From NCBI RefSeq assembly GCF_000512585.2, contig NC_089244.1, positions 310,001-374,000 on the forward strand: a stretch of DNA of 64,000 nucleotides, read 5' to 3'. Below the pieces are notes generated by a model. It did not search any database. It saw only the letters and a list, made by a program, of their open reading frames with translations, and had not been told where the DNA came from. Position numbers and translations under genes: made by a program. Each line of letters starts with the position of its first letter. Position 1 is the stretch's first letter. This DNA is from Kwoniella bestiolae CBS 10118 (taxonomy: Eukaryota > Basidiomycota > Tremellomycetes > Tremellales > Cryptococcaceae). Of the stretch, positions 33,707 to 45,370 are shown in pieces.

Positions 33707-35493
33707 TCACACATCCCCATTATGATCCCCTATAGTCATCCCATTCCTCGGCTCCACCCAACCCCTCTTCTCAAAACAGGCAAATACCAAATCATACCCA
33801 TCAAACTCGTACCCTATCCTATCTTTCCTTACGAACTCCCTGCCCAGTAGATCCGTACCGAACGATTTCCAAGCTCTCTGCTCCGTCTCTGTCTGCTTGT
33901 CCCCTTCCTCGTCCTGGTTTTCAATGGAGGTAGCAGGAGTAGATACGAAGAGCGTGATAGATAATCTGGAAGGTTGGAAGATGCCCACCACCTTCCTTAT
34001 CAGTTCCTGCAATTCCGGTCGTCTAGCTATATTCCCCTGGTCCTGGTCCTGACAGGAACCATCGATGGGTAAAGGGACATTACATTCGAAACTCGCATAA
34101 GACCATCCATCCTCGGGAGTAACATGGATCGTAAAGTATCCTCCAGGGTTTGATGTCGAATCAGGCATCCCACTGCCTATCACAGCATTGGCAGAGTATC
34201 CGCATGGGTCGAATCCGAAAGAATCCAAGGTAGTTTCTTCCTTTGAGAACAGCTGGTCTATCCCCAATTTTGCGGAGATGTCTTTACCCAGTTCCAAGCC
34301 TGATTTCAGAGTGCCCTGGGAATCGTCGTTGAAGAATTGGGATCGGGCCTGGGGGGCGAGGTGGGTCATGAGGATTTCGAGGGTCGTGTCTTGGTATTTG
34401 GTTGGTTGGAACGATGGGCTGTCGGAGTGTAATTGGGTAGTGGATGAAGGAGCTGGAAGGGTGAGTGATGACGACGGTGAGGATGGGGATGAGGAGGAAG
34501 GGAGAGAGGGGACGGTATTGGGTGAAGTGAGGTAGAGGAGCCAGTGGTCCCGGTTCATTGGGCCGACAGTGTAGGCTGCTCCGGCGGTGCCTGTGAGTGA
34601 GAGGGGTGTCAGAATGGTTCTGTGTTGGTTGTAGACTATCGGAAGCTGGGTATGTTGTTAGAGCTGCAGCAGCAAGACAGACGAGGGGAGACTAGCCCCT
34701 CCTATCTTTGCGACCAATTCACAAACCGGCATTCACACCACAAAACGAAAGCCCAACCGCCCAAGGCAAAGTGAAGTTAAACCCAACTCACCAAAAACAG
34801 TATCCAAAAACCTAACTTCATCCCCCCAATCTTTGTGCGGACCCTGCTGTCTCTCAGGGAAGAAGAAACTCTTCCTACTGTAAAAACATCTCCAGACGTT
34901 GGTGAAACCACACCATTCTTTGGCAATTTCAATTATCCTGTACAGTCCCAGCAAGTTCAAGGTGGTGCCGCATGTTTTGAGGATGATAAGATGGGGAGAG
35001 ACGAAAAGGGACGATTCGCTGTAATATACATAACGCAGATATCAGTCCAGGTCCAGACGAAGTGTTTAATCTTTCATAGATGACATGACGCAAGCAGCAA
35101 TGAGAAGTGTTTCGAGGATATATGGGCCATGCATTCGTAGATAGCTTCTTCTCTCGAAAAAGAGAAACATGAAAGATGAAGCTCAACTCACGATAACAAG
35201 TACGCATCAATCTCCTCCCCCTCAACCACACTCAATACCTTGCACTTGACAATATCCAACATCTCCTCCCAAACCTCCTTGGGCACTTTCCTAAGCCCCT
35301 TCAAAGGCTTCAATTCTCCCTCGGTATTCTCTCTGAGTCGGTAGGTCCTCTGAGAAGAAGAAGAGGAATAAGGGGAGGATTCAGGCAACTGATCGACAGA
35401 GGGCGCGAACCATACTTCGAGTAACTTTTCGGGACCTTCAAATGGGCCTGGGGAAGTGAGGACTTCCTGGGGAGTTTCGAGTGAGAGTGTCAT
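33707..35493 (-). CDS. SPE2: S-adenosylmethionine decarboxylase proenzyme
   Basis: Makes decarboxylated AdoMet for spermidine and spermine synthesis. Three exons (35493..35192, 35018..34792, 34590..33707) join in phase to 470 residues. The self-cleavage site sits at the first splice junction: DAYLLS then ESSLFV, where the Glu-Ser bond yields the pyruvoyl group. Next come LKTCGTTLNLL (catalytic Cys), YSRKSFFFPERQQGPHKDW, GPMNRDHWLLYLT, FDPCGYSANAVIGSG and HVTPEDGWSYASFECNV. It is longer than the human enzyme because of a Ser/Pro-rich insert after HWLLYLT and an acidic loop near the C-terminus. The start at 35493 is the first ATG in frame. Two short ORFs precede it in the leader. Confidence 0.96.
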
Positions 35494-35562
35494 TTTTGGT
35501 TCAGGGGGGTCCTCACTGATCAGAGGCAAATTGTCGGTGATCAGAAAGGAATACTCTCAGTG

Positions 35563-35613
35563 TTATATGTGGGTCTTCTTCGGGACGATGTTGATGAACG
35601 TGTCTTCACCCAT
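35563..35613 (-). other. upstream ORF (16 codons) in the SAM decarboxylase leader
   Basis: ATG at 35613..35611 encodes MGEDTFINIVPKKTHI and stops at TAA 35565..35563, 70 nt before the main ATG. uORFs mediate polyamine repression of SAM decarboxylase mRNA in mammals and plants; this one has a different peptide. Whether it lies in the mature leader is not known, since a GTGAAG just after its ATG could be a splice donor. Confidence 0.45.
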
Positions 35614-35655
35614 GAAAGGAATAAAGGAGGGTATATTGGTAGTCTGAGTCTGTTT

Positions 35656-35664
35656 TTACACCAT
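35656..35664 (-). other. minimal upstream ORF (ATG-GTG-TAA)
   Basis: A two-codon ORF on the minus strand upstream of the 16-codon uORF. If transcribed, it would load and release ribosomes before the longer uORF. Only the sequence is seen. Confidence 0.3.
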
Positions 35665-35718
35665 ACACAACTAGAAAACCCAACAAAATTCCCAAATTAC
35701 GCTCGACGGAAAAAAATG

Positions 35719-35726
35719 TCACGTGA
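35719..35726. promoter_or_regulatory. TCACGTGA E-box upstream of SAM decarboxylase
   Basis: Perfect palindrome 226 bp upstream of the main start codon, a Cbf1/USF-type bHLH site by consensus. The same octamer recurs at 38404-38411. Confidence 0.4.
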
Positions 35727-35884
35727 CTAAATGACGAGGTCGAGACTTTCTTTCTCGGGGGTTAGCAGGACCGAATAATTGATGACAATGTAGGATGGTC
35801 GAGTAAGCGTTGACGATGTGGGCAGATCACAGTACGCATTGCGACCATGCATCCCAATGACCTTGCATCATGCATTCATGCAAA

Positions 35885-38192
35885 TCATTCCGACAAACTA
35901 TCTCTCCCTCTATCAGGCAAAGGGAACAAATGACCCTTCCCCTTCCACTCCTTACTTCCCTTCTTCAACCGCTCAACAACCTCTGTCGTACCTATCTGTT
36001 CTATCTGAGGCCATACCGCATCTTTCCATAATCTTTCGTCTGAGGGCACACCAAGTCTATCTAAGGCTTCGACAGATTTCGAAGGTATTATAGGTTGAAG
36101 TAAGATTGAAGAGATTCGTAGAGAATGATAAGCGTATATTATCGCTTTGGTACCGTCCTCTGCAGACCATGGTTTCAGGTCTGTAAATAGTTTGTTTGTC
36201 TGGATAACGCCTTGAAGATCAGCGTCTCTCGTCATGTCGATCAGTAGCTTAGGGTTCTATTACTCACAGCCGCTATCACATCCATAACGCTCTGGCAAGC
36301 CCCGCTGACCCCATACACTTCCATCTTACTCTCAAACTCATCCCTCAACCCACCTAATAGCCTATCCAACTCCTCGTCTCTATCCTGCGAGCCAGATGAG
36401 ACCAAGTCCAAGTTTCTGGTAGCTTTCTTCAACATCTTTGTACCCGATATACGAGATAGTAAATTACCGAACTGATCCGCCAAAATCCTGTAATGCACTT
36501 CCACCTGATCTGGTGCGTAATCTAAAAGAGAATTCAGTATATGAGCTCGAATGTCATTTGATGCCCGAGCAAGGTCCCTCACCAGCATCGTCTGCCAGAC
36601 TACCTCCAACTCTCATAAGATACCATCTCACCCCATCTACACTCCAATCCCTCATCGCCTGTATGGGGTCTACAACGTTTCCTTTCGATTTTGACATCTT
36701 CAATTTACCCATCGTCCAATGTGCGTGTGCTAGTATTCTACGAGGTGGAGGAAGGGATGCAGAGGCTAGTAGAGCTGGCCAGTGGATTGCGTGGAATCTG
36801 TTTAAGTCGAGGTTTAATAGTCAGCCATGGTGGATGTGATGATACCGGTTCCTAAACCAACGATAGGCCCAGAATCCAAATGTGTATTCAGTCGAGTACC
36901 TACTTTGTGATATCTTTCCCCACGACCTGTACATCAGCAGGCCAGCCATCCGTCTGAGCTGGATATCCAGTAACAGTCAAGTAATTTATCAAAGCATCTA
37001 CCCAGACGTATATCGACTGATCAGGATCATTGGGTACCGGTATACCCCACTTCACCCTTGATTTGGGTCTTGAGACGGACAAGTCTTCGAGGTTATGTAT
37101 CTGGGATAGAAGATGCTGGCGGACTGATGGAGGATGTACGGCTGCCCAATCAGGGAGAGTCAACACCTGTACTACACAGAGCAAAATACCGGATTCTTCG
37201 ATAGTGCGTGATTCGGCAGCGCAGAAGTGGAAAGGAACCACTTACACTCAGGATTCGATAACCATTCAGTCAAAAATCCCTTATAAGCCGTCAACTTGAA
37301 TTTCCAATTCGTCTCTTCCTCCCATATCACTTCATTCCCACTTTCCAAAGCTATCATCACCCCATCCTCCCGCTTGGCCACTTGGGATGCTGCGTAGAAT
37401 GACTCGTCAGAGATGGAGTACCATCCTGAATGGGTGCCTTTGTAGATATCTCCTCGGTCGACCAGTCTTTGCTATAACAATTGATAGAAGGAATTGATCA
37501 GCTAGGTGTCACACAATGGCGTCTCGTCAGAAGACTAGTGGATCGTCAGAAGATCTGACTCACCCAAAAATGCTCAACAGCTGTTTGGTGTCTCTCCTCT
37601 GTTGTCCTTATGAAATCGGTATGCGACGCATTCGCCAATTTAGCTAGATCCTACAGCCACACGATATTAGCCTAGACACACCTCCGTCGCGGTAGCTAGG
37701 GCAGCTCACCCGAAACCTCTCAGACACCTCATCACAGAACTCCTGTTCACCCACTCCCCTCGCCTTAGCAGCCTGCTGAATCTTCATTCCATGTTCGTCC
37801 GTCCCCGTCGCGAAGATCACTTTCCTATCTGGATGTCTGAGTCGTGAGAATCGAGCGAGGACATCGGTGAGCAGGAGGGTATGGAGGTGTCCTATATGAG
37901 GGGCTGCGGAGGTGCATCAGCTTGAAGTTTCCGCAAGGTGCTTGCAAGCCAACGGAGACAAAAGCTCACCTGCATTGACGTAGAAGATGGGTGTGGTGAG
38001 ATAGAAGGGTTTGGCGGATGACGGTTCTCCCGCTGGAGTGAATAGTGAAGGTATCTTAGATGATGAGGGGTCTGCGCTGGAAGTAGAGGTAGATGTGCAG
38101 CGTATACTGCTGTGAGCCAGTATAGGTGGCCGAACATTGGGTGATGCTTTCGGTCGGAAGGAGGATAGTAAACGGGGTATATGTCGACGCAT
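35885..38192 (-). CDS. MSM1: mitochondrial methionyl-tRNA synthetase
   Basis: Class I aminoacyl-tRNA synthetase charging mitochondrial tRNA-Met. The start at 38192 gives MRRHIPRLLSSFRPKASP, a basic Ser/Arg-rich targeting sequence. Then FYLTTPIFYVNA, the HIGH motif in APHIGHLHTLLLTDVLARFS, and ATGTDEHGMKIQQAA. Editing and connective sequence spans several exons (DRGDIYKGTHSGWYSISDES; ESRTIEESGILLC-type reading is a shadow). The active core continues with IYVWVDALINYLTVTGYP and the KMSKS loop as KLKMSKSKGNVVDPIQAM (about 36660-36720). The C-terminal anticodon-binding helices end PLPDRGRDSLSE. The cytosolic-type Zn knuckle is not evident, which fits the mitochondrial form. Confidence 0.94.
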
Positions 38193-38581
38193 CGTTGATG
38201 AGCTCTCGAAGCTGGCCGATCCCGATGTCAACGGTGAGTTGATGTTTTTTCCTTCTGCTACTGTGATGCTCGAGTCAGAATACTCTGTATAGAATCATGC
38301 ACGCTCGAGATGTCTGATTATGATCTGTTTTCGTTGTGGGTGTAGACGGAACATTTCGAAAGTAAAGTACGAGCAACATGGCAAGTGGAGGTAGCTGAAT
38401 GAATCACGTGACATTCCACTAATGCTGATGGCCGAATCTATGCGGATGGGTTACGAAGCTCACTCTGCTTCGTCCAAAACCGCTTTTCCTCAAATCCGAT
38501 CGATCCATTCCTCAAATCCCATTTCTCAATCCGTATCTCGCCTTACCTTCTTCATCTCACAACGAGTATCGACGGAGCAAC
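38193..38581. promoter_or_regulatory. divergent MSM1/PHB2 promoter with E-box
   Basis: A 389-bp gap separates the starts of two nuclear genes for mitochondrial proteins. The palindrome TCACGTGA is at 38404-38411, near the middle. Co-regulation is inference. Confidence 0.5.
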
Positions 38582-39940
38582 ATGAACAGATCAGGAGGAG
38601 AAGCATTCGCCAAGCTCGCCCAACAGCTCAACAGGGCAAGGATGCAAGCCAGCGGCGGTGGTGGGAGGGGCGCAGGAGGTGGTGGGCAATTCCCAGGTGG
38701 ACCCAAGGGGTTCTTAGCTGGAGGTGGGGCTATTGGAGTATTGTTGGCTGGTGGTATCGCTTTGAATTATAGTATTTTCAATGGTGCGTCGTCGTTGTCT
38801 TCTCTCTTTCTGGTTTGGTTCAAGCTAATAGTGTTTGGGTTGGCAGTCGATGGTGGTCATCGTGCGATCAAGTATTCTAGAGTACAGGGTATACGACCTG
38901 ATATCTATCCTGAAGGTACTCATCTGGTGGTATGTCTGCTTTTGTCCAAGTGTAATTATGCGAACATCCAGCTGACGTTGAGTGATCGATGGAAATAGCT
39001 ACCATGGTTCGAATCTCCCATCATTTACGATGTTAGAGCCAAGCCCAGGAATATCGCTTCTTTGACCGGTACCAAGGATTTACAGATGGTATGTTGGCTT
39101 CCTCCTCACCCATGCCAAGTGAAGGTAGTACTGACAATTAGGGTGTCAGGTAAACATCACATGCAGAGTGTTATCCAGACCATCAGTCAACGATCTTCCC
39201 ACCATGTAAGTGATCTTGCCACCACCACCACCTGCTTCTCCCATCCCCATCATCTTTCGCCCCTATATATAAATCTACCAGGTGACCAGTACTAACTCCC
39301 ACACTCGATATCTTAGCTACCGAGAACTAGGAACAGACTACGACGAGCGAGTCCTCCCCTCAATCGTCAACGAAGTCCTCAAATCCGTAGTCGCGCAATT
39401 CAATGCCTCTCAACTAATCACCCAACGAGAGATGGTCTCGAGACTCGTTCGAGAGAATTTGACAAGAAGAGCAAGGAGGTTCAACCTCATCCTTGACGAC
39501 GTCTCCATTACGCACGTGGCGTTCTCACCCGAATTCACCCATGCAGTAGAGGCCAAGCAGGTCGCTCAGCAGATCGCTCAACGAGCTGCATTCTTGGTCG
39601 ACCAGGCTATCCAGGAGAAACAATCTATCATTGTTCGAGCGCAGGGTGAGGCCCGATCGGCCGAGTTGATTGGTGAGGCTGTTAGGACGAACAAGGGATT
39701 CTTGCAGCTTAGAAGACTTGAGGCTGCTAGGGAGATTGCGGGGACTTTGGCACAGAGTGGGAATAGGGTTATGTTGGATGCTAAGAGCTTGTTGTTGAAT
39801 GGTGAGTCGAGTGTCCTCCAAATAATCCATGCTTGAGAGTTCGAGTCCCGGTTAGAGTGATGTGAACAATGCTGATTATGATGTGTGGTGATTATGTAGT
39901 GGCCGATGAGGACGTCATCAATTCTTCCGCAAAGAAATAA
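38582..39940 (+). CDS. PHB2: prohibitin-2
   Basis: Inner-membrane subunit that alternates with PHB1 in ring complexes, stabilising respiratory-chain subunits and mitochondrial DNA. The N-terminus (MNRSGGEAFAKLAQQLNRAR) is followed by a Gly-rich stretch and a single hydrophobic anchor (FLAGGGAIGVLLAGGIALNY). The SPFH/PHB domain begins DGGHRAIKYSRVQGIRPDIY, then PWFESPIIYDVRAKPRNIAS and LGTDYDERVLPSIVNEVLKS. The long coiled coil includes VEAKQVAQQIAQRAAFLVDQ and SAELIGEAVRTNKGFLQLRR. The last exon adds VADEDVINSSAKK before TAA 39938-39940. Five or six introns. It shares its promoter with MSM1. Confidence 0.95.
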
Positions 39941-40613
39941 ACCAACAGTAAAGATATATGGGAGAGTGGGGTATTCGAGTTGGAAGAGGGGAATTTAGTT
40001 TAGGATCATACCTCACGTCATGCAGCAACATCTCCTCAATGTCTGTCATCATCCAGTTGCTCGCTACCGGCATAATACTCGTTGACGAGTCGTTGTACCT
40101 AACCACATTTGTTCCTTATTAACCCAACCTCACTTCGCATCTGATATGACATTCAAGATACACTGCCAGCAAATGCAAAGTCAAACGGGTCTTCCCACAC
40201 ATATGACTCGCGTCACCATTACAACGCTGCAAAGCAACACTCTCACTCCCACTGCGCATACAAACAAGCGCAATGCGTCGAGGCGGCGAAATGGTAGGGT
40301 AGTCTGCTATCAATCATGAGAAAGAGCACCATATGCTGGCTGCAGCTCACACTCAAACCTGAGCAGTGGACGCAGGATGTCAGACTGTCGTAGGATATCC
40401 CTCCCATGACCAACTGAGAGTATTGGCGAATGGTCTCCTTAAGTGGATGATGTACGTGGTAGGTAAAAAGAGATGATCACAGACAGACGGTCGGTTTGAT
40501 GGCATCTTGCCAATGACGGATGACATGGCATAGATGTGCTTCTTCCTATCTTCCGATTGCATTCACACGATAATGCTACATATCTCTTATACTCCTTATA
40601 CGATCACAACTAA
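39941..40613. other. convergent 3' region
   Basis: Non-coding spacer between PHB2 (+) and the DGAIG-repeat gene (-). Small open frames exist on the minus strand but have no features. Confidence 0.4.
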
Positions 40614-41324
40614 TTATACCTTCTTCTCACCCTCTTTACCGGCCTGTTCAACTTGTTCAGCAGCTGCTTGCCCTGTTCCTCCGATAGCACCATCTTCGGT
40701 AAATCTGTGACGGCCGGTCATATTAGTACAACGCTATGAATAGGGTGTATGATGAAATGTGGGGTGTACGCGAGTGATGGGTACGAAGTGGATGATGAGA
40801 GGTAAGTAAGGAGTTTTTGAGACTCACTGTTTACCGATAGCTCCGTCGGCTGAGAAGGGTCCTCCGACTGTTTATCAATACAAAAATACAAAGAGTCAAG
40901 GTCAGCATTACAGCTGATTGACGGTGAGGACTGGAGTGGATTGGAGTGAATGAGATTAGACTTACCCGCTTGGGCCTTGCTTCCGATCGCACCATCAGCA
41001 TTGAAGTTTGATCCGATCGCTCCGTCGGACTACAAGTCGAACGAACGAATCAAGCAGATCGAGTCAGCTCAGCTACGTTGAGATGAGCAATGTGAAAGGG
41101 ACGACATGTAACAATTTACAGCGCAAAGCAATGAACAATGATGTCGACGGGGCAGAAACTAAAGAGAGAAGAAAGAGACACACCTTGAAGGCTTGTCCAG
41201 CCTCCTTGAAAGATTCAGCAGCTTTATCAGTCATCTTCTTCTTGTTATCTGCGTATGTTCGAACTTGAGATCTAAGTGTGAGTCTGGATGATCGAGTGAG
41301 GTTGAGTACAGTGGGTCTGAACAT
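40614..41324 (-). CDS. small mitochondrial protein with DGAIG repeats
   Basis: Four exons join in phase to about 105 residues. The N-terminus MFRPTVLNLTRSSRLTLRSQ with VRTYADNKK is a textbook mitochondrial presequence and probable cleavage region. After KMTDKAAESFKEAGQAFK come four copies of a (S/A/E)DGAIG motif: SDGAIGSNFN, ADGAIGSKAQA, SADGAIGKQ and TEDGAIGG. The C-terminus is charged (EQAGKEGEKKV). Exon breaks fall close to the repeat units, as expected if repeats grew by exon duplication. No enzyme domain is visible; similar repeats occur in other uncharacterised fungal mitochondrial proteins. It sits beside PHB2 and MSM1, also mitochondrial. Confidence 0.8.
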
Positions 41325-41933
41325 TGTAAGAAAGAACGAGAATTGAAGTAAACAAGTTATGTTATATTGGATTGCTTATATACCCCAATCTCATCTGATA
41401 TTGCTCGTATATATATGCAGCACCGATCTTCCAGCGATCGCATTCAGTACAGATCGATGATCTAATCCCACATGCAATTCCCACACCACCACTCTTACCA
41501 AATGAATGGGAATACCCGTCACAATCGATGTCATCGAACGTTTAAAATCGAAGCCAATTCGAGTGGACAGTCCGGGACGATCCCATCATGCTTTACCGGA
41601 ATCGTACTGGCACACAAAGATCGGCGATCCAGATCTGATCTATTCTTACGCTTTTTACTTTACAGTCTGACGTCAATCGCAAGCATCCATTTGTCGCTGC
41701 ATTAACTTTCTCACGATGGGACTCACCACCACCAGCTCAGAGGGGATATCGATGCATGTATCGGAAGAAGAAACGGGGTATCTTATATAAGTTATATAAT
41801 TATATCATCATCTCATCTAATCTACGAGATCGTCCTATCTTTCTAAAACGTAACATGAACAGCCTAAATCATTGTATCTGTCTATACCCTATATCCTCTG
41901 TCATTTAACATCTAACATCTCGCTTAGACCTCT
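41325..41933. other. intergenic, DGAIG gene promoter and ERG11 3' region
   Basis: Contains the promoter of the DGAIG-repeat gene and the AT-rich 3' end of ERG11. No gene is supported. Confidence 0.4.
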
Positions 41934-44280
41934 TGTTTCCTCAACGTGAAGCTCACTTGGGGATTCTTGGGCAAGACAATCATAGTCTGCAAAGTATCAT
42001 TGTGTCTTAGCTACACATTCCAGTCCGCCCAAGCCCCAAACAGCCTCATAACAAGTAAGCACAGCGAGAAACATTTCACTCACCCTATAGTTCGTCTCAG
42101 GGAAAGAAGGCACCTCAAGCTTCATAGTAAAGTGTCTAACGATATACGCAATGATAGTGGACAATTGCGTGTACGCGAACTGCTCGCCCACACATCTATG
42201 TCGCCCAGCACCAAAAGGTTGATAAGGACTTTCAGTACCCTTTGATACAGCTCCGAAACCATAATCGACTTGTTCAGATTTGGTATAAGTTTCGACGGCA
42301 GCTTGACCAACACCTTTCTCCTCTAGCCATCGCTCGGGTGTCCATGTCTTGGAGTTTTGCCAGATCAGGGGGTCCATTTGAGATACACCCGGAGCAGCGA
42401 GGATGAAATGGCCTGTTGGGATGACGTAGGAGTTGTTCTCTGATGGAGCGGCGAGGGAGGGGGGGACAGGGATGTCAGAGATGACTTTTCGGTAGATTGA
42501 GCTGGACAAGGTGACTGTAAGCTTATGAAGTTTCAACAACCTAAAGGGTAGCTTACTGAATAGGAGCGTGCTAGACAGCATCAAAGCAGTTGTCAGCGTA
42601 TATAACATGAAGCGATCGAAGCGATCTCTATGACTCACCATTCTCAAAGTCTCTCTGATGACGGAATCCATAAGAGGTAGATCCTTGACAGCTTCGTAGG
42701 TCATAGGAGCCAGAGTACCATCAGCCTTTCCAAAGTACTTCACTTGTTCTTGGTATAGTCCCTCGCTGCATACAATCGCCACATATCAGCATCCCATCAT
42801 ACCCAGAAGCATGCATTAGCACTCACAGGATGTCGGGTCGATCAGCAAGGTGGAGTAAGGCCCAAGAGGAAGTAGCAGACGAGGTGTGTTGACCAGCCAT
42901 CAAAAGAGCAATCATGATATGAGAGATATCTCGGTCGGTAAGGGGCACACCATCTTTGTAGACTGAACCTTGAAGAGATGCAATCATGTCGAGTTCGTGC
43001 TGCGAGAGGTAAAGTATATCAGCTATGTCCTCACCAGCAAACCACGATCATTCAGATAGACAGGAATACGGTGTGACAATGGCATGAGAACGGCAAATGA
43101 CGCAACACTCACATCAGTCTCACCCTTCTTCCTCTCCTCAATAATCTTCATATAGAAATCACTCATAGCCTTCTGAGCCTTATCTCGTCGTCTGTAAGAA
43201 GGCAACGGCAAATTGGGGAACAAGAAGTTCAAGGGAGTAAATCCACCATCCAAATCTTCATAGTACTGTGCGAATTTCCCATTGATACCTTGTCGAACTT
43301 CTTTACCTTGTAATGTTCTTGAAGCAGTACAAATGATCAATTCTGACATTGCTTTGAGGAGGTCTACTTTGACGGTAGGGTTCGATTGGGATAGTTTCAG
43401 CTCGTGGGAGAAGAACTCTTCGCATTCTGAGGTGATTAGGGGTGGGTAGGATTGGAGAGCTTCGGTGGTGAGACCTGATTTGATCTAATACGATTTATTG
43501 GAAATCAGCTACAAGCCCTACCTTAACTACGACTTAATGCAGAATGTTTGGGAGAGTGCGCGTGGACTCACAAATTTCTTCTGTTGCATCAACATATCAT
43601 TGGGACAGTCGTACACTACCCCTTTACCGAACACAGGGGTAGTAAGATGCTAAAATAGGAAGTATAGTGTATTTAGCTTCTGCAGAATTGTTCCACACGT
43701 ATGGTAGCTATTACTCACGGTGTAAGCATCTTCAGCTCTAACTTGTGAGGTCTTTCCACCCAAAGACAAGTTGTTTCCCTTTGGACCAAGGGCGACGGTA
43801 AGGGTTCGACCCATCATGACGAAGGAGAAGACATCTCCGTACTGAGCACATCGAGCCATCAGCATGTGATCGATATCTTTGAATATGAAACAGATGTGTG
43901 ATCATATTTATCCAACGAACTTGAAAAATAGAGATGGGAGGGAAGGACATGACATACCTTATCTCTACATTCAAAGAAAAACTTGTAAGGATCCTCCCCA
44001 TAATACGCAGCAGACCCGAACCAAGGGATATAGTGGAAGACCAAGGGAGGTAATGATTTATTTCGCGGTAAGGCCTGAGAGTTTCTTCAATATCACATGC
44101 AGTGTGTTATGGAAAACAGAAACTCACAACCTGTCTGAAAACGTTCAAACCAATGATCAAAGCCACGGTCCCCACAAATCCAATGGCAATTTGAGCAGCG
44201 AGGGGTAAAGAGGTGTACCATGGTGGGATGTGTACACCTAGCTCGTTGAGAAGTGAGACTTTCTCGAATGTGTCGTTCAT
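41934..44280 (-). CDS. ERG11: lanosterol 14-alpha-demethylase (CYP51)
   Basis: ER membrane cytochrome P450 that removes the 14-alpha-methyl group in ergosterol synthesis and is the target of azole drugs. The start at 44280 gives MNDTFEKVSLLNELGVHIPP and a membrane anchor (LAAQIAIGFVGTVALIIGLN). Then WFGSAAYYGEDPYKFFFECR, VFGKGVVYDCPNDMLMQQKK (the Tyr often altered in azole-resistant strains is intact), the I-helix LLMAGQHTSSATSSWALLHL, the ExxR helix VIRETLRM, TPERWLEEKG and the heme loop FGAGRHRCVGEQFAYTQL with its Cys ligand. The end is LRKQEV and TAA at 41934-41936. About eight introns. Length is as expected for CYP51, and no known resistance substitution is obvious. Confidence 0.97.
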
Positions 44281-45370
44281 CGTGATTCAAGTTGATTGGT
44301 GATGATGGGTGTTGATGGATCAGTGATGTTTGCGATTTTTCCGGGGGAAGGTGAAGAGAAAGAGAAAAACGAATAGTAGAGACTGTTAGTTGTAAGTCTA
44401 TCTAAAAGGAGAGTGATGGATGATCTCGAAAAAGAAAGAGATCAATCCAGATATAACGTATAACGATATACCAATGAGCCAAACAGAAACGAATGAGCGA
44501 ATATCAAAACGAGTAAAGGTGGTTCGAGGATCAGTCTGCACGACAGTCAGGAAAATAACAAAAATAATTGAAAATGAGAATGGGATGGTACGATAACACG
44601 AGAAAATAAGGGTAAGAGTCCATGCGCGTGTCGGGTTGTACTGGGTTGTTTACCCTGGAACCACTCCATTGATTACAAAGTTGAATAACAGCTCATTAGG
44701 AATCATTAGACAAGGTGATTAGCAATGTGACCTAACGTCATTAGACAGCGGCGGCACTACTCGTATGGGGCACGGGAAGTGTAACAGGTCAAAGCTTCGT
44801 ATATACCCTTATCGAAAGGTGTCTTTCGTCTGACTGGCCATTAGCCATTGGCTCATAGTGCACCAGTCACGAGTCAACTTGGCATGAGGAAAGTGATACC
44901 ACCAGAATACTGAGCAGCGTCGTCCAGTCTAGTGCACGAACCGAAAGAACCGTGCCACCCACCCTTACTAACCACTGCGTGTTCACCCGACATCACCACT
45001 ACGCGAACAAATACTATTCCAAGTCGAACCATCATATCATTCGATGAATATTCCATTTGGCACTCCAGATGTGCTTCAGTAGATCACGTACACTCTGAGA
45101 GGACGCAGCAGTTCCACCAAAAACGTAAACATAATATACTTCATACGCTATCATGTTCACTCCCCAGCTCAAGAATCTATATCGATACAATATTACCATT
45201 CTCCACTACCACAATCAAATCATCTCCAAGATATTATATATTCACAGTCACACTCAATCAAGTCCAGCTCTAATATGATATGATATCACTTCACTTCTCG
45301 TACCAATACAAGGATAAAAGTCAATTTCACAAATCCAACTTCTGCCTATCTTACTCTATGCGAGTGTCAC
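44281..45370. promoter_or_regulatory. ERG11 promoter region
   Basis: 1,090 bp between ERG11 and the end of the transcription-factor gene. About 340 nt upstream of ERG11 lack ATG on the minus strand. I could not identify a confident sterol-response element. The open frame at 44932-45273 lacks an early partner exon and looks non-coding. Confidence 0.4.

Noticed and set aside
35494..35529. Upstream in-frame extension of SAM decarboxylase
   Set aside because: It would need a TTG start; the ATG at 35493 is the first proper start.
44932..45273. 113-codon plus-strand frame upstream of ERG11
   Set aside because: Thr/Ser/His low-complexity sequence with no promoter, splice or family support.
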